58,196 nt of DNA from Deltaproteobacteria bacterium (GTDB lineage Bacteria > Myxococcota_A > Polyangia > Polyangiales > Houyiibacteriaceae). Shown one piece after another: positions 15,363 through 23,485 of this stretch (the first letter of the stretch is position 1; each line of letters starts with the position of its first letter). The stretch is taken from the NCBI GenBank assembly GCA_013151775.1, contig JAADHO010000279.1:1-58196 (forward strand). Reading direction: 5' to 3'. The notes under the pieces are model-generated. The model was not told the origin of the DNA. It saw only the letters and a program-made list of their open reading frames with translations, and ran no database searches. The translations under genes were made by a program, and so were the position numbers.

Positions 15363-16769
15363 ATGCCTGAAGCCATCCTGATCGTAGAAGACGACGAAGT
15401 GTTCCGAGCCGCTCTGCGGCGCTACCTGAAGCGCAGCTGCTCACGCATCTTCGAAGCCGGCACGGTGGCCGAGGCGCGCGCCATCCTCGAACAGGAGACG
15501 ATCAGCCTGATGCTCTCGGACGTCTCCCTCCCGGATGGCAAGGGCTTCGAGCTGGTCGACAAGGCGATCCACGTCGAGGATCCACCCGGGGTGATCGTGA
15601 TGACGGGTGAGAGCAGCCTGGACAACCCCATCAACGCCATCCACGCGGGCGCCGCCGACTTCCTGCTCAAGCCCTTCTCCTTCGAGGCCCTCGACGACGC
15701 CATGGTTCGGGCGACTCAGGCGCGCATGCGCTTCGACACGCGCAGCCTGCAGGCGCTGCCTCCACGCGGCACACCCATCGGCGAGTGGCGGCGCAAGTTC
15801 GCTCCTGAGATCCTCGGCAACGACAAGGCGCTGATGAAGGTCTTCAGCATCATCGAGCGCGTAGCGGACACCGACTGCTCGGTGCTGATCACGGGTCAGA
15901 GCGGCACCGGCAAGGAGGGCGTCGCCCACGCCGTGCATGCGGCGAGTGACCGCGCGGACCAGCCATTCGTCACGGTGAACTGCGCGGCGATCCCGGAGAA
16001 CCTGCTGGAGAGCGAGCTCTTCGGTCATATCCGTGGCGCCTTCACGGGCGCGACCCAGAGTCGTGTCGGCCGCTTCGCACAGGCCCATGGCGGCACCGTC
16101 TTCCTCGACGAGATCGGCGAGATGCCCGTCGGTCTACAGGCCAAGTTCCTGCGCGTCCTGCAGGAGAAGGAGGTCACCCCGGTGGGTGACTCCAAGACCA
16201 TTCGCGTGGATGTGCGTGTGGTCGCCGCGACCAACAGAGACCTCGACGAGATGGTGGATGCGGGACAGTTTCGCGAGGATCTGCTCTATCGTCTGAACGT
16301 GATCCCCGTGGAGCTTCCTCCGCTATGCGAGCGGCGTGGCGACATCCCCGAGCTGGTAGAGCATTTCGTCCAGCGCACGAACGAACGTCGCGGTCGTCAG
16401 ATCGCCGGCGTCTCGGACGAGGCCATGGAGATCATGGCGGCCTATGAGTGGCCCGGGAACATTCGGCAGCTCGCCAACACCATCGAGCGCCTCGTGGTGC
16501 TCAAGAGTCAGGGCTTCATCGACGCGGACGACCTGCCTCGGAAGTGGCGCGCAGCCCACGCCGATCGCGGCACCGAAGGCTCGCCAGAGCTGCCGGAGGA
16601 GGGCATCGATCTGAAGGACGCGGTCGAGAAGTACGAGAACGCGCTGATCCTTCAGGCCCTCGAGCGCACCGGCTGGAACAAGAACCAAGCGGCCCAGATC
16701 CTGCGCATGAATCGCACGACCTTGGTGGAGAAGCTGAAGAAGAAGAATCTCCAGAAGGTCGCCTCCTGA
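15363..16769 (+). CDS. Sigma-54-dependent response regulator, probable flagellar activator (FlrC/FlbD-like)
   Basis: It is 468 residues. The receiver has acidic EDD near residue 10, phospho-acceptor Asp53 (LSDVSLPDG) and Lys in LKPFSF. The AAA+ domain has Walker A GQSGTGKE, GAFTGA for sigma-54 contact, and VFLDEIGEMP. The C-terminal Fis-type helix-turn-helix reads AAQILRMNRTTLVEKL. No kinase is encoded next to it. Its place between the stator/cyclase genes and flgB, and the sigma-54 promoters in front of motA, the lipoprotein at 17648 and flgB, make it the likely master activator of this locus. This role is inferred from context. An ATG at 15363 follows an AT-rich regulatory patch. Confidence 0.9.
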   Translation: MPEAILIVEDDEVFRAALRRYLKRSCSRIFEAGTVAEARAILEQETISLMLSDVSLPDGKGFELVDKAIHVEDPPGVIVMTGESSLDNPINAIHAGAADFLLKPFSFEALDDAMVRATQARMRFDTRSLQALPPRGTPIGEWRRKFAPEILGNDKALMKVFSIIERVADTDCSVLITGQSGTGKEGVAHAVHAASDRADQPFVTVNCAAIPENLLESELFGHIRGAFTGATQSRVGRFAQAHGGTVFLDEIGEMPVGLQAKFLRVLQEKEVTPVGDSKTIRVDVRVVAATNRDLDEMVDAGQFREDLLYRLNVIPVELPPLCERRGDIPELVEHFVQRTNERRGRQIAGVSDEAMEIMAAYEWPGNIRQLANTIERLVVLKSQGFIDADDLPRKWRAAHADRGTEGSPELPEEGIDLKDAVEKYENALILQALERTGWNKNQAAQILRMNRTTLVEKLKKKNLQKVAS

Positions 16770-16837
16770 TCTAGCGGACATCCGCGTCTCTTCGGACCAC
16801 AGGTGCGTTCCATCAGCCGTTGCGCTATCTTCGTGAG

Positions 16838-17560
16838 ATGAAGCTCGCCGTCGTGTCCGCGTCCCTGCTCATCGGTCTCACCGCGGGTTGCAGCGGGGGA
16901 AACACGCATCCGCCCGCGCCGCCACCCGCGGAAGGCGGGACGATCCCCCCTCGTCCAAGGCCTTCGCCTCGGCGTGACGGCGGCCGGGACGCGGCCATCA
17001 CCGACGGAGCCGTGGCGGATGGGGACTCCGGTCTCAGCCCCGACTGTCTCAGCCTTCCGGCGACGGGAAACGGGCTCTCCCTGACCTACACGCCCTCGGG
17101 CGCGAGCCCCGACTTCAGCCCCACCAACGCCGTCGCCGCCTGGCGTCCCGCGGCCTGTGACAGCGCGACTCCGGAGATCGTGGTCTCCCTAGGCGACAGC
17201 TGCGATCCCCGCGCAGGTTCCCGCCTGACCTTCCGCATGGAGCGCGGCGCAATTCAGCGTGGGGAGTTGTTCATCGGCTTCCCACTCTACGTCAACGAAA
17301 TCCACCCCTACGTCGTGCGCTTAGTGCTGCCGCCGACCATCGGAGCCGAACCCTCGATCTGGGGTGATTGTACGGGCTCGGTCGGCTCCATCACCTTCGA
17401 CGATATCGGCTCGACTGCGGGCTCCATCCAGAGCGCGAGCTTCGATATCACGCTCACGGATTGTTCGTCCGCCCCGGCGCTCGAAGACCTCCGCGTCACG
17501 GGCAGCTTCAGCGTGACGCTCACGGACGCCTTCGAAGACGTGTGCACGCCCGTGCGCTGA
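16838..17560 (+). CDS. Lipoprotein of unknown function
   Basis: The chosen start at 16838 gives a clean signal (MKLAVVSASLLIGLTAGC) with lipobox LTAGC; an upstream ATG at 16820 would add six residues before it. A Pro-rich and then Asp/Ala/Gly-rich linker (DGGRDAAITDGAVADGD) leads to a compact domain of about 170 residues with several cysteines and beta-strand pattern (LRVTGSFSVTLTDAFE). No family is recognised. It lies 68 bp after the flagellar activator and upstream of another lipoprotein, so it may be part of the flagellar locus, perhaps of the sheath or basal body. That is a guess from position only. Confidence 0.7.
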   Translation: MKLAVVSASLLIGLTAGCSGGNTHPPAPPPAEGGTIPPRPRPSPRRDGGRDAAITDGAVADGDSGLSPDCLSLPATGNGLSLTYTPSGASPDFSPTNAVAAWRPAACDSATPEIVVSLGDSCDPRAGSRLTFRMERGAIQRGELFIGFPLYVNEIHPYVVRLVLPPTIGAEPSIWGDCTGSVGSITFDDIGSTAGSIQSASFDITLTDCSSAPALEDLRVTGSFSVTLTDAFEDVCTPVR

Positions 17561-17579
17561 CATGACGCCACCTCGAGCT

Positions 17580-17595
17580 TGGCACGCTCATTGCG
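17580..17595 (+). promoter_or_regulatory. Sigma-54 promoter before the lipoprotein at 17648
   Basis: TGGCACGCTCATTGCG contains TGGCACG, N4, TTGC: GG (17581-17582), 10 bp, GC (17593-17594). It departs from consensus only at the last base. The predicted start is near 17606, 42 nt before the ATG, and a good Shine-Dalgarno sequence GGAGGA precedes that ATG, unlike at flgB. Confidence 0.75.
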
Positions 17596-17647
17596 TGTTC
17601 AGGCCGAAGAAGGCCGCGCGTGGCACGACGTGGCACACGGAGGAATC

Positions 17648-18159
17648 ATGCGACGTCTATTTTCCCAGGTCGGACTCACTCTCGTAGCCGTGGCGCTTAC
17701 GGCATGTGGGAGCAGTCATATCGCCACGTCTGATGCGGGTTCGGACGCGGCCATGGCTGACGCCTCGAGCTCGGACGCGGCGGCCGTTTGCCCCACGGAC
17801 GCGCTCGCCGCAGAAGGCACGGCCTCGTCGATGGCCAATCCTGCGGAGACTGTCCGGGCGATCCCTGCGGTTTCTGCAATCAGCTCGTCTGCATGTCCGG
17901 GACCTGGGTCAACATCGAGGCCTTCCCCTCGCCATGTCACGAGTGCGGCGACGCGGGGCCCTGTGTCTCCATCTCGCAGTACTGCGAGATCGGCCGATCC
18001 GACGTCGGAGGCGTGCCCGACAGCTACCAATGCCTTCCGCTGCCAGACGCCTGCCTCGGCGACCTCAGCTGCGGCTGCCTCAGCATGAACGGAGTCGTCG
18101 GGGACGCCTGCACGGGCGCCGGCACGACGGGCCTCACGGTGGAGCATTTCGGCGGCTGA
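17648..18159 (+). pseudogene. Cys-rich lipoprotein gene with an apparent frameshift
   Basis: The ATG at 17648 follows GGAGGA and opens a clear lipoprotein signal (lipobox ALTACG) plus an Asp/Ala/Ser linker (SDAGSDAAMADASSSDA). From about 17820 the frame loses sense. The +2 shifted frame, ending at the TGA at 18159, continues convincingly with cysteine-spaced sequence (DGQSCGDCPGDPCGFCNQ, then CLGDLSCGC). The switch falls around 17815-17835. The unshifted frame runs to 18088 without resemblance to a protein. The most likely reading is one gene of about 170 residues broken by a single-base indel, either real or an assembly error. A sigma-54 promoter drives it. Function unknown. Confidence 0.65.
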
Positions 18160-18243
18160 GGCTCGAGCGAGCCCGACACGCGAAGGCGCGCGCCGCTTGC
18201 GTCAGATCGTGTGGGACGCATGCAGGCCTGCTAGCGTGCCCGC

Positions 18244-18492
18244 ATGCATCTTCGACTTCTATTGGTGATGCTGATTCTCGGGGGTTGTGGTGGCGCCAGT
18301 CAGCGGCAGCTGCTCGTGCGTGCAGAGGTCGACCTCGGCTGCCCTAGCAGCCGCATCTCGACACGCACCCTCGTCGACTCAGTTGGAACAGGAAAGACGG
18401 TGGCGGTGGAGGGCTGCGGCCGCCAGGCCACCTATGTACAGACGTGCGAGGACTCTGCAGACGCGCCGGGCAACTGCACCTGGACCCGCTGA
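18244..18492 (+). CDS. Small lipoprotein
   Basis: It encodes 82 residues beginning MHLRLLLVMLILGGCGG, a short but complete lipoprotein signal with Cys at residue 15. The mature part is about 68 residues with four further cysteines (GCPSS, GCGRQ, TCEDS, NCTWTR), suggesting two disulfides. No family is recognised. It is followed by a 302-bp non-coding stretch before flgB. Confidence 0.6.
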   Translation: MHLRLLLVMLILGGCGGASQRQLLVRAEVDLGCPSSRISTRTLVDSVGTGKTVAVEGCGRQATYVQTCEDSADAPGNCTWTR

Positions 18493-18665
18493 GCGGCTCG
18501 CACAGCTCGTGGTGTGACGCCACGGTCGAGTCTGACTGGCCGTTGGGCTGAGCAGGGTCAGCGTACCCAAGGCCTGAACTCGAGGTGAAGCCTGCGCCGT
18601 GAGGTGACCAGGAGGGTGACGCCCGCGCCGAGCGCGGCGAAGCCGGCGGAGAAGGCGACCTTGGC

Positions 18666-18704
18666 GTGTCGGCACCTTGGCGGCCCGTGTCGGCAGCTTG
18701 GCGG
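18666..18704 (+). promoter_or_regulatory. Tandem 18-bp repeat, likely enhancer sites for flgB
   Basis: GTGTCGGCACCTTGGCGG (18666-18683) and GTGTCGGCAGCTTGGCGG (18687-18704) differ at one base and are 21 bp apart, two helical turns. A partial third element (GATCTTGGCGGGG) follows. They lie about 60-100 bp upstream of the -24 box at 18767, as expected for an NtrC-family activator binding as stacked dimers. The flagellar regulator at 15363 is the likely binder. Confidence 0.6.
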
Positions 18705-18765
18705 GATCTTGGCGGGGTTGGGCGTGCTATCCGCGATTCCCCAGCGAAATAGCCTGGATCACACA

Positions 18766-18781
18766 TGGCACGCCGGTTGCT
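18766..18781 (+). promoter_or_regulatory. Sigma-54 promoter of the flgB operon
   Basis: TGGCACGCCGGTTGCT is a perfect match to TGGCACG-N4-TTGCW, with GG at 18767-18768 and GC at 18779-18780. The predicted transcription start (about 18792) lies 3 nt before the flgB ATG at 18795, which would make the message practically leaderless. Confidence 0.85.
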
Positions 18782-18794
18782 TTTCTCCGGCCCG

Positions 18795-19190
18795 ATGTCT
18801 TCCATCTTCCACGGCGTGAACATCGCCCAGCGCGCTCTCGACTATCAGCTCGAGCGCCACAACGTGCTGGCGTCCAACGTCGCAAACATCGACACCCCGG
18901 GCTTCCGTCCCCTCGACCTCGTCCGCGAGATCGACTCCGCCGAGTCGTCGCATCTGCGCATGCAGCGGACCTCCGCCGGGCACCTCACACCGCCAGGTGA
19001 GGCGCCCGGCGGCGAAGTCTCGAGCGCCTACGAGCGTGTCGTTCAACCCGGAGGCGATGGCAACTCCGTCAGCCTCGAGCGCGAGATGGCCAAGGCTGGG
19101 GCCAACGATCTGCGCTACCGCGCCGCGGGTCGCATCGTACGTCAACAACTCTCCATGCTCCGCTACGCCGCGGGCGACGCGAATAGGTGA
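18795..19190 (+). CDS. flgB: Flagellar basal-body rod protein FlgB
   Basis: The 131-residue protein forms part of the proximal rod in the periplasm. It begins MSSIFHGVNIAQRALDY and has the rod-family motif VLASNVANIDTPGF. The C-terminal helix (RYRAAGRIVRQQLSMLRYA) completes the coiled-coil D0 domain. The ATG at 18795 aligns with the family start; the frame reaches further upstream but through the sigma-54 promoter. No Shine-Dalgarno sequence is present, consistent with a leaderless message. It is first in an operon with flgC 4 bp after its stop. Confidence 0.94.
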   Translation: MSSIFHGVNIAQRALDYQLERHNVLASNVANIDTPGFRPLDLVREIDSAESSHLRMQRTSAGHLTPPGEAPGGEVSSAYERVVQPGGDGNSVSLEREMAKAGANDLRYRAAGRIVRQQLSMLRYAAGDANR

Positions 19191-19194
19191 CACG

Positions 19195-19632
19195 ATGAAC
19201 GTCTTCAGCGCCATGGAGATCGCGGCCTCGGGTCTCTACGCCCAACGCACCCGCATGAACGCGCTGGCGTCGAACTTGGCCAACGCGCGCACCACGCGCA
19301 GCGCCGACGGTGGTCCCTACCAGCGCATGGATCCGGTGTTTCGGGCCGTGCCGGTCGCCGACCGTTTTCAGAACCTCGCGAACGATCCCGACGCGCGCTC
19401 CGCCTACTTGGTCGAGGTGTCGGAGATCGCTCGCGACACCACGCCCGGTCAGCGCGTCTACGATCCCTCGCACCCCGACGCGGACGAAGAAGGCTTCATC
19501 ACCCTGCCCAACGTCGACGTGGTCGAGGAGATGGTCAACCTGATCACCGCGTCCCGCGCCTACGAGTCGGGCGTGACCTTGATTCAGAGCCTGCGTCAGA
19601 TGGCCGGCCAAGCCTTGGATATTGGAGCTTAG
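19195..19632 (+). CDS. flgC: Flagellar basal-body rod protein FlgC
   Basis: FlgC (145 residues from the ATG at 19195) is a proximal rod subunit. It starts MNVFSAMEIAASGLYAQR and carries ALASNLANARTTRSADGGPY, the usual FlgC version of the rod signature, and the C-terminal helix VEEMVNLITASRAYESG. It ends directly before the fliE ATG. Confidence 0.95.
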   Translation: MNVFSAMEIAASGLYAQRTRMNALASNLANARTTRSADGGPYQRMDPVFRAVPVADRFQNLANDPDARSAYLVEVSEIARDTTPGQRVYDPSHPDADEEGFITLPNVDVVEEMVNLITASRAYESGVTLIQSLRQMAGQALDIGA

Positions 19633-19989
19633 ATGAGCTTGCCGATTCAGCCGGGCGTTCAGCCGCTCCAGCTCACTCGGGTCGACGCGCCCACACGTGT
19701 GAGTCGCCCAGGTCCGGTCGGCGGCGTCGGTGGCGCGAGCCAGACCGAGGGTCCGCGCGAGGTAGCGGGATCTGCCTTTGCAGAACAGCTCAGCGAGCTG
19801 ATGCACACGGTCGACGCCACGCAGAAGCAGGCGGCGGTCGCGACCACGAACTTCAACGAAGGGCGCAGCGACGACATCCACGGCACCATGCTCGCGCTCT
19901 CCCGCGCGAACATCACCTTCCGGCTCGCGGCGAGCGTGCGCAATCGTGTGCTCGACGCTTACCGCGAGGTGATGAGGATGGGCGGCTGA
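19633..19989 (+). CDS. fliE: Flagellar hook-basal body protein FliE
   Basis: FliE (118 residues) links the MS ring to the rod and is an early export substrate. The first 50 residues are Pro/Gly-rich and variable. The conserved helical part has FAEQLSELMHTVDATQKQA, then IHGTMLALSRANITFRLA and the terminal VRNRVLDAYREVMRM, close to family consensus. Its ATG directly follows the flgC stop, and fliF starts at a GTG one base after its own stop. Confidence 0.94.
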   Translation: MSLPIQPGVQPLQLTRVDAPTRVSRPGPVGGVGGASQTEGPREVAGSAFAEQLSELMHTVDATQKQAAVATTNFNEGRSDDIHGTMLALSRANITFRLAASVRNRVLDAYREVMRMGG

Positions 19990-19990
19990 C

Positions 19991-21622
19991 GTGGACTCGG
20001 TGAAGCAACGCTTCTCGGATCTGCTCGAGCGCTATCAGGCGCTCTCGGCCAAGCTGCGCATGGGGCTGATCTTCGGCGCCTCTCTGCTCGTCGTGCTCGC
20101 GCTCGTGGGTTACGCCTACGCGCGCCCCACCTCCATGGGCGTGCTCTTCTCGAACCTCGCCTCGGACGACGCCTCGCGCATCACCCAGCGCCTGGCCCAG
20201 ATGGGCGTGCCCTACGAGCGCGGTCAGGACGGAACCGCCATCCTGGTACCCGAGGGTCGCGTCGACGAGACCCGCATGACCCTCGCGGCGAGCGGTCTGC
20301 CCGGTCACAGCGGCGTGGGCTTCGAGGTCTTCGATCAGCAGCGCTTTGGAGAGAGCGAGTTCTCGGAGCAGGTCAAGTATCACCGCGCCCTCGAGGGAGA
20401 GCTGTCACGCACCATCTCGCAGCTCTCGGGCGTGAACACGGCGCGCGTACACCTCGTGCTTCCAGGGCGCTCCGTCTTCAATCGCGACCAGGAGCACGCC
20501 AGCGCGTCCGTGGTGCTGCACCTCTTGCCCGGCTTCAGCCTCTCACCCGTGCAGGCGCGCGGCGTCGTGCACTTGGTCAGCTCGGCCGTGCGCGGCCTCC
20601 AGGGTGAGAACGTCAGCATCGTCGACGGTGATGGTCGTCCGATCGCCGGCGGAGAGCGCGGTGAAGGCGAGATCGCCGGGGACGCCTTGGCCTTCCAGCG
20701 TCGACTCGAGCGCGACAAGGAGCGCGCGATTCAGGGCCTGCTCGACCGCACCCTCGGGCCGGGCAAGGCCGAGGTCAGCGTGGCCGCAGACGTGAGCTTC
20801 ACGCGCGAGGAGCACACGGAGGAGCACTACCTCCCCGACGAGACGGCCACGCGCAGCTTCCAGACCCAGTTCGAGGGATCCGCCGGCGCCCAAGCGGGCA
20901 CTCAGGGCATCCCGGGCGCGGCATCGAACCTCCCCGGAGGCGCGCCGGCCCAGGCCACGGCGGGCTCGAGCAGCGGCCGCCGGCGCAGCGAGACGCGCAA
21001 CTTCGAGATCAGCAAGACCACGCGCCACGCCGTCGAGCCCGTCGGACGTCTGACACGCCTGAACGTCGCGGTGGTCGCGGACGGCACATGGGAAGGCGAG
21101 GGCGAGGATCACGGCTTCACGCCGCTGCCCCAGGCGGAGCTCGACCGCATCCAGACGATCGTCTCCACGGCAGCAGGCATCGACACGGAGCGCGGAGATC
21201 AAGTCACCGTGGCCTGTGTGCCCTTCGCGTCCTCTGCGGAGCAGCAGAGCGCCGCCGAGGCCGACATCCTCGCGCCCTACGAGCGCTACATGCCTCTGGT
21301 AAAGCTCGCGGGCGCCATCCTCGGAGGGCTCTTCCTGCTCGTCTTCCTGCTGCGCTTGCGCAAGCGTCTCAAGAAGTCCTGGGCCGAGGCCTCCGCCGAG
21401 GCGCGCGCCAACGCGGCGCGCTCGCGACCCACCTTGGGCGGCCCAGTCACCGTGAGCGAGCTCGAGGCGCGCATCGGCGCCGGCATGCCACCGCGTGCGG
21501 CCCTCGCCACCGGCGGCGGGAGCTCGGATCCAGACGAGATCCAGCTGCTCGCGGCTGAGCTCGCCTCTCAAGATCCGGCCCGCGCGGCGCGCGTCGTGCA
21601 CGGTTGGTTGGACGCGACATGA
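19991..21622 (+). CDS. fliF: Flagellar MS-ring protein FliF
   Basis: FliF (543 residues, GTG start) builds the MS ring in the inner membrane. It has a first membrane helix at about residues 23-45, ring-building motifs (GVLFSNL, VKYHRALEGELSRTI, ARVHLVLP), a periplasmic loop rich in Gly/Ala around 300-325, and a second membrane helix near 440 (LAGAILGGLFLLVFLL). The cytosolic tail ends in ELASQDPARAARVVHGWL, the FliG-binding segment. Start and stop overlap or touch fliE and fliG. Confidence 0.95.
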   Translation: MDSVKQRFSDLLERYQALSAKLRMGLIFGASLLVVLALVGYAYARPTSMGVLFSNLASDDASRITQRLAQMGVPYERGQDGTAILVPEGRVDETRMTLAASGLPGHSGVGFEVFDQQRFGESEFSEQVKYHRALEGELSRTISQLSGVNTARVHLVLPGRSVFNRDQEHASASVVLHLLPGFSLSPVQARGVVHLVSSAVRGLQGENVSIVDGDGRPIAGGERGEGEIAGDALAFQRRLERDKERAIQGLLDRTLGPGKAEVSVAADVSFTREEHTEEHYLPDETATRSFQTQFEGSAGAQAGTQGIPGAASNLPGGAPAQATAGSSSGRRRSETRNFEISKTTRHAVEPVGRLTRLNVAVVADGTWEGEGEDHGFTPLPQAELDRIQTIVSTAAGIDTERGDQVTVACVPFASSAEQQSAAEADILAPYERYMPLVKLAGAILGGLFLLVFLLRLRKRLKKSWAEASAEARANAARSRPTLGGPVTVSELEARIGAGMPPRAALATGGGSSDPDEIQLLAAELASQDPARAARVVHGWLDAT

Positions 21623-22701
21623 GCGGCGCGGCAGCAGCACTCGCGCCCGCATCGCCCAGCCCCGAGGCCGCGGCCGACGCCTTGGCTCGTGCGGAGCAGG
21701 CGACGGGCAAGAGCATCAGCGGACCCCAGAAAGCGCTGCTCTTCTTGGTCAGCATCGAAGAGTCCATCGCCACGCGCATCCTCGGCAACCTCAGCTCGCA
21801 AGATGTGTCGACCCTGCGCGAGACCAGCGAAGCGTTGAACGAGGTGGACACCAGCTCCATCATCGACATCCACCGCGAGTTCATCATGATCGTGCAGGGC
21901 GGCGTGCCGACCAGCCTGCGCGGCAGCGGCGCCTACCTGAGGCGCATCGCGGGCAAGGCGCTCGGTGAAGGCAAGATCGCCGAGATCTGGCAGGAGAAGC
22001 GCGAGGCGCCCGGGGCCGTGGAGCAGCTCTCGCAGCTCGACACCGCCACGCTCTTGCCCGTGCTCGAGCGCGAGCATCCCCAGACCTTGGCCGTGATCTT
22101 CAGCCTCTTCGATCCGGGTCGCGCGAGCGAGCTCTTGAATCACTTCCCGGTGGAGGTTCAGGCCGAGGTCGTGCGTCGAACGGCGCGCCTCGAGAGCATC
22201 CCCGAATCGGTGGTGAAGCAGATCGAGGAGCAATTCACGATTGAACTCGACGCCTTGGGCAACGCCGAGCGCCGCGAGGTGAACGGTGTCGAGGCCGCGG
22301 CCGGTCTCTTGAAGCGCATGAAGCAGGAGGTCAGCGAGGAGCTGATCGAGGAGCTCGCCAGCGCCGATGAGGTGCTCGCGGATCTGGTGCGCAAGGCCAT
22401 GTTCACCTTCGAGCATCTGATCCGCATCGACGGTCGCGGGATCCAGCAGCTCTTGAAGGAGGTGCAGAACGATCAGCTGATCGTCGCGCTGAAGACGGCG
22501 AGCGAAGATCTCCAAGAGAAGATCTTCGGCAACCTCTCGTCGCGCGCCGCCGCCACCTTGCGCGAGGAGCTCGAGCTGATGGGACCCGTGCGTCTGGCCG
22601 AGGTCGAGGCCGCGCAGGCCGAGATCATCCAGGCGGCGCTCGCCCTCGAGGCCGATGGACGCATCCAGATCGCCCGCGAGGGAGGCGGCGACTATGTCTG
22701 A
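21619..22701 (+). CDS. fliG: Flagellar motor switch protein FliG
   Basis: FliG (360 residues) couples stator force to the rotor. I use the ATG at 21619, which overlaps the fliF stop as ATGA; a frame-open start at 21604 is less likely. Armadillo-like domains are visible, with EHPQTLAVIFSLFDPGRA in the middle domain and MFTFEHLIRID plus KTASEDLQEKIFGNLS in the C-terminal torque domain, whose charged helix contacts MotA. The N-terminus has a 25-residue Ala/Pro-rich extension before the first domain. It overlaps fliH by 8 nt. Confidence 0.96.
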   Translation: MSGAAAALAPASPSPEAAADALARAEQATGKSISGPQKALLFLVSIEESIATRILGNLSSQDVSTLRETSEALNEVDTSSIIDIHREFIMIVQGGVPTSLRGSGAYLRRIAGKALGEGKIAEIWQEKREAPGAVEQLSQLDTATLLPVLEREHPQTLAVIFSLFDPGRASELLNHFPVEVQAEVVRRTARLESIPESVVKQIEEQFTIELDALGNAERREVNGVEAAAGLLKRMKQEVSEELIEELASADEVLADLVRKAMFTFEHLIRIDGRGIQQLLKEVQNDQLIVALKTASEDLQEKIFGNLSSRAAATLREELELMGPVRLAEVEAAQAEIIQAALALEADGRIQIAREGGGDYV

Positions 22702-23485
22702 CCTGCCCTTCGCGCGGGAGGCGGGGGCACTGCAAGACGCTCCCGCTTGGGGTCAGGGTGAGGGCGTGCAGGCGAAGCCGTGGGTGTTTCCCGTGGTCGC
22801 GGGTGCGGACACGGCGCCCGTCGTCGAGCGCCGACAGCCTCGCGCCGCGCCGCCGCCTGCGCAGGGCTCGGAGAGCTCCGAGCTGTCCGCCTCCGAGGCC
22901 ACGCCTTCGCGTCCGAGCCGCCCGCCCGCTTCGGGCGAGAGCCCTGGCTATTCGCAGCCGCCCGCCGTGGCCGCGGCGCCGACGGAGGCTGTGCCGCCTG
23001 AGAGCTTCCTGAGCCGTGAGGCGGAGCTGACGTTGATGCTCGAGCAGCGCATCGAGGCCTTCGCCGAGGCGGCCGTCGAGCTCGGCGCGCTGCGGGCACG
23101 TGCCTTGGCGACCGCGGAAGCTCAGCTCGTCGATCTCGCCCTCTGCCTCGCCGCCGCCATCGTCGAGCGCGAGGTGGAGCAGGATCCGGAGCTGCACCTC
23201 GCGATGGCACGCGCCGCTCTGCGCACTCTTGGTGACGCGGATCGAGCGCGCCTGCGCGTCTCGCCGGCGGCCCACGCGGCCATCGAGGAGGTCTTCGAGG
23301 ACGCTCGTGTCGAGTACGATGGCGTGCGCGTGGAGCTCGAGTCCGACGCCACCCTCGACGGCCTCGGCTGCATCGCCGACTCGCCCCGTGCTCAGGTCGA
23401 CGCGCGCCTGCCCGAGCGCATCAGGGCCGCGCGCCGTGCCGTCGAGGAAGAGCGTCGTCGCGAGAGCTTGGAGGAGAGCGAATGA
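22694..23485 (+). CDS. fliH: Flagellar assembly protein FliH
   Basis: FliH (263 residues from the ATG at 22694) is the stator-like regulator of the FliI ATPase in the flagellar export machine. The first 100 residues are Ala/Pro/Gly-rich and probably disordered. The rest is a long helical region (EAELTLMLEQRIEAFAEAA) and a globular end with LALCLAAAIVEREVEQDP and LDGLGCIADSPRAQVDARL, matching the FliH/YscL pattern. Sequence identity in this family is low, so the name also rests on position between fliG and fliI. Confidence 0.88.
   Translation: MSDLPFAREAGALQDAPAWGQGEGVQAKPWVFPVVAGADTAPVVERRQPRAAPPPAQGSESSELSASEATPSRPSRPPASGESPGYSQPPAVAAAPTEAVPPESFLSREAELTLMLEQRIEAFAEAAVELGALRARALATAEAQLVDLALCLAAAIVEREVEQDPELHLAMARAALRTLGDADRARLRVSPAAHAAIEEVFEDARVEYDGVRVELESDATLDGLGCIADSPRAQVDARLPERIRAARRAVEEERRRESLEESE

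Larger units (their letters stand above)
18493..18794. other. Intergenic flgB control region
   Basis: These 302 bp hold no convincing gene; short frames here have no start signal or recognisable product. The stretch contains the tandem activator-site candidate at 18666-18704 and the flgB sigma-54 promoter at 18766-18781. Confidence 0.7.

Noticed and set aside
18604..18819. 71-codon frame before flgB
   Set aside because: It crosses the tandem repeats and sigma-54 promoter and overlaps the flgB start in another frame; no ribosome binding site or recognisable product.
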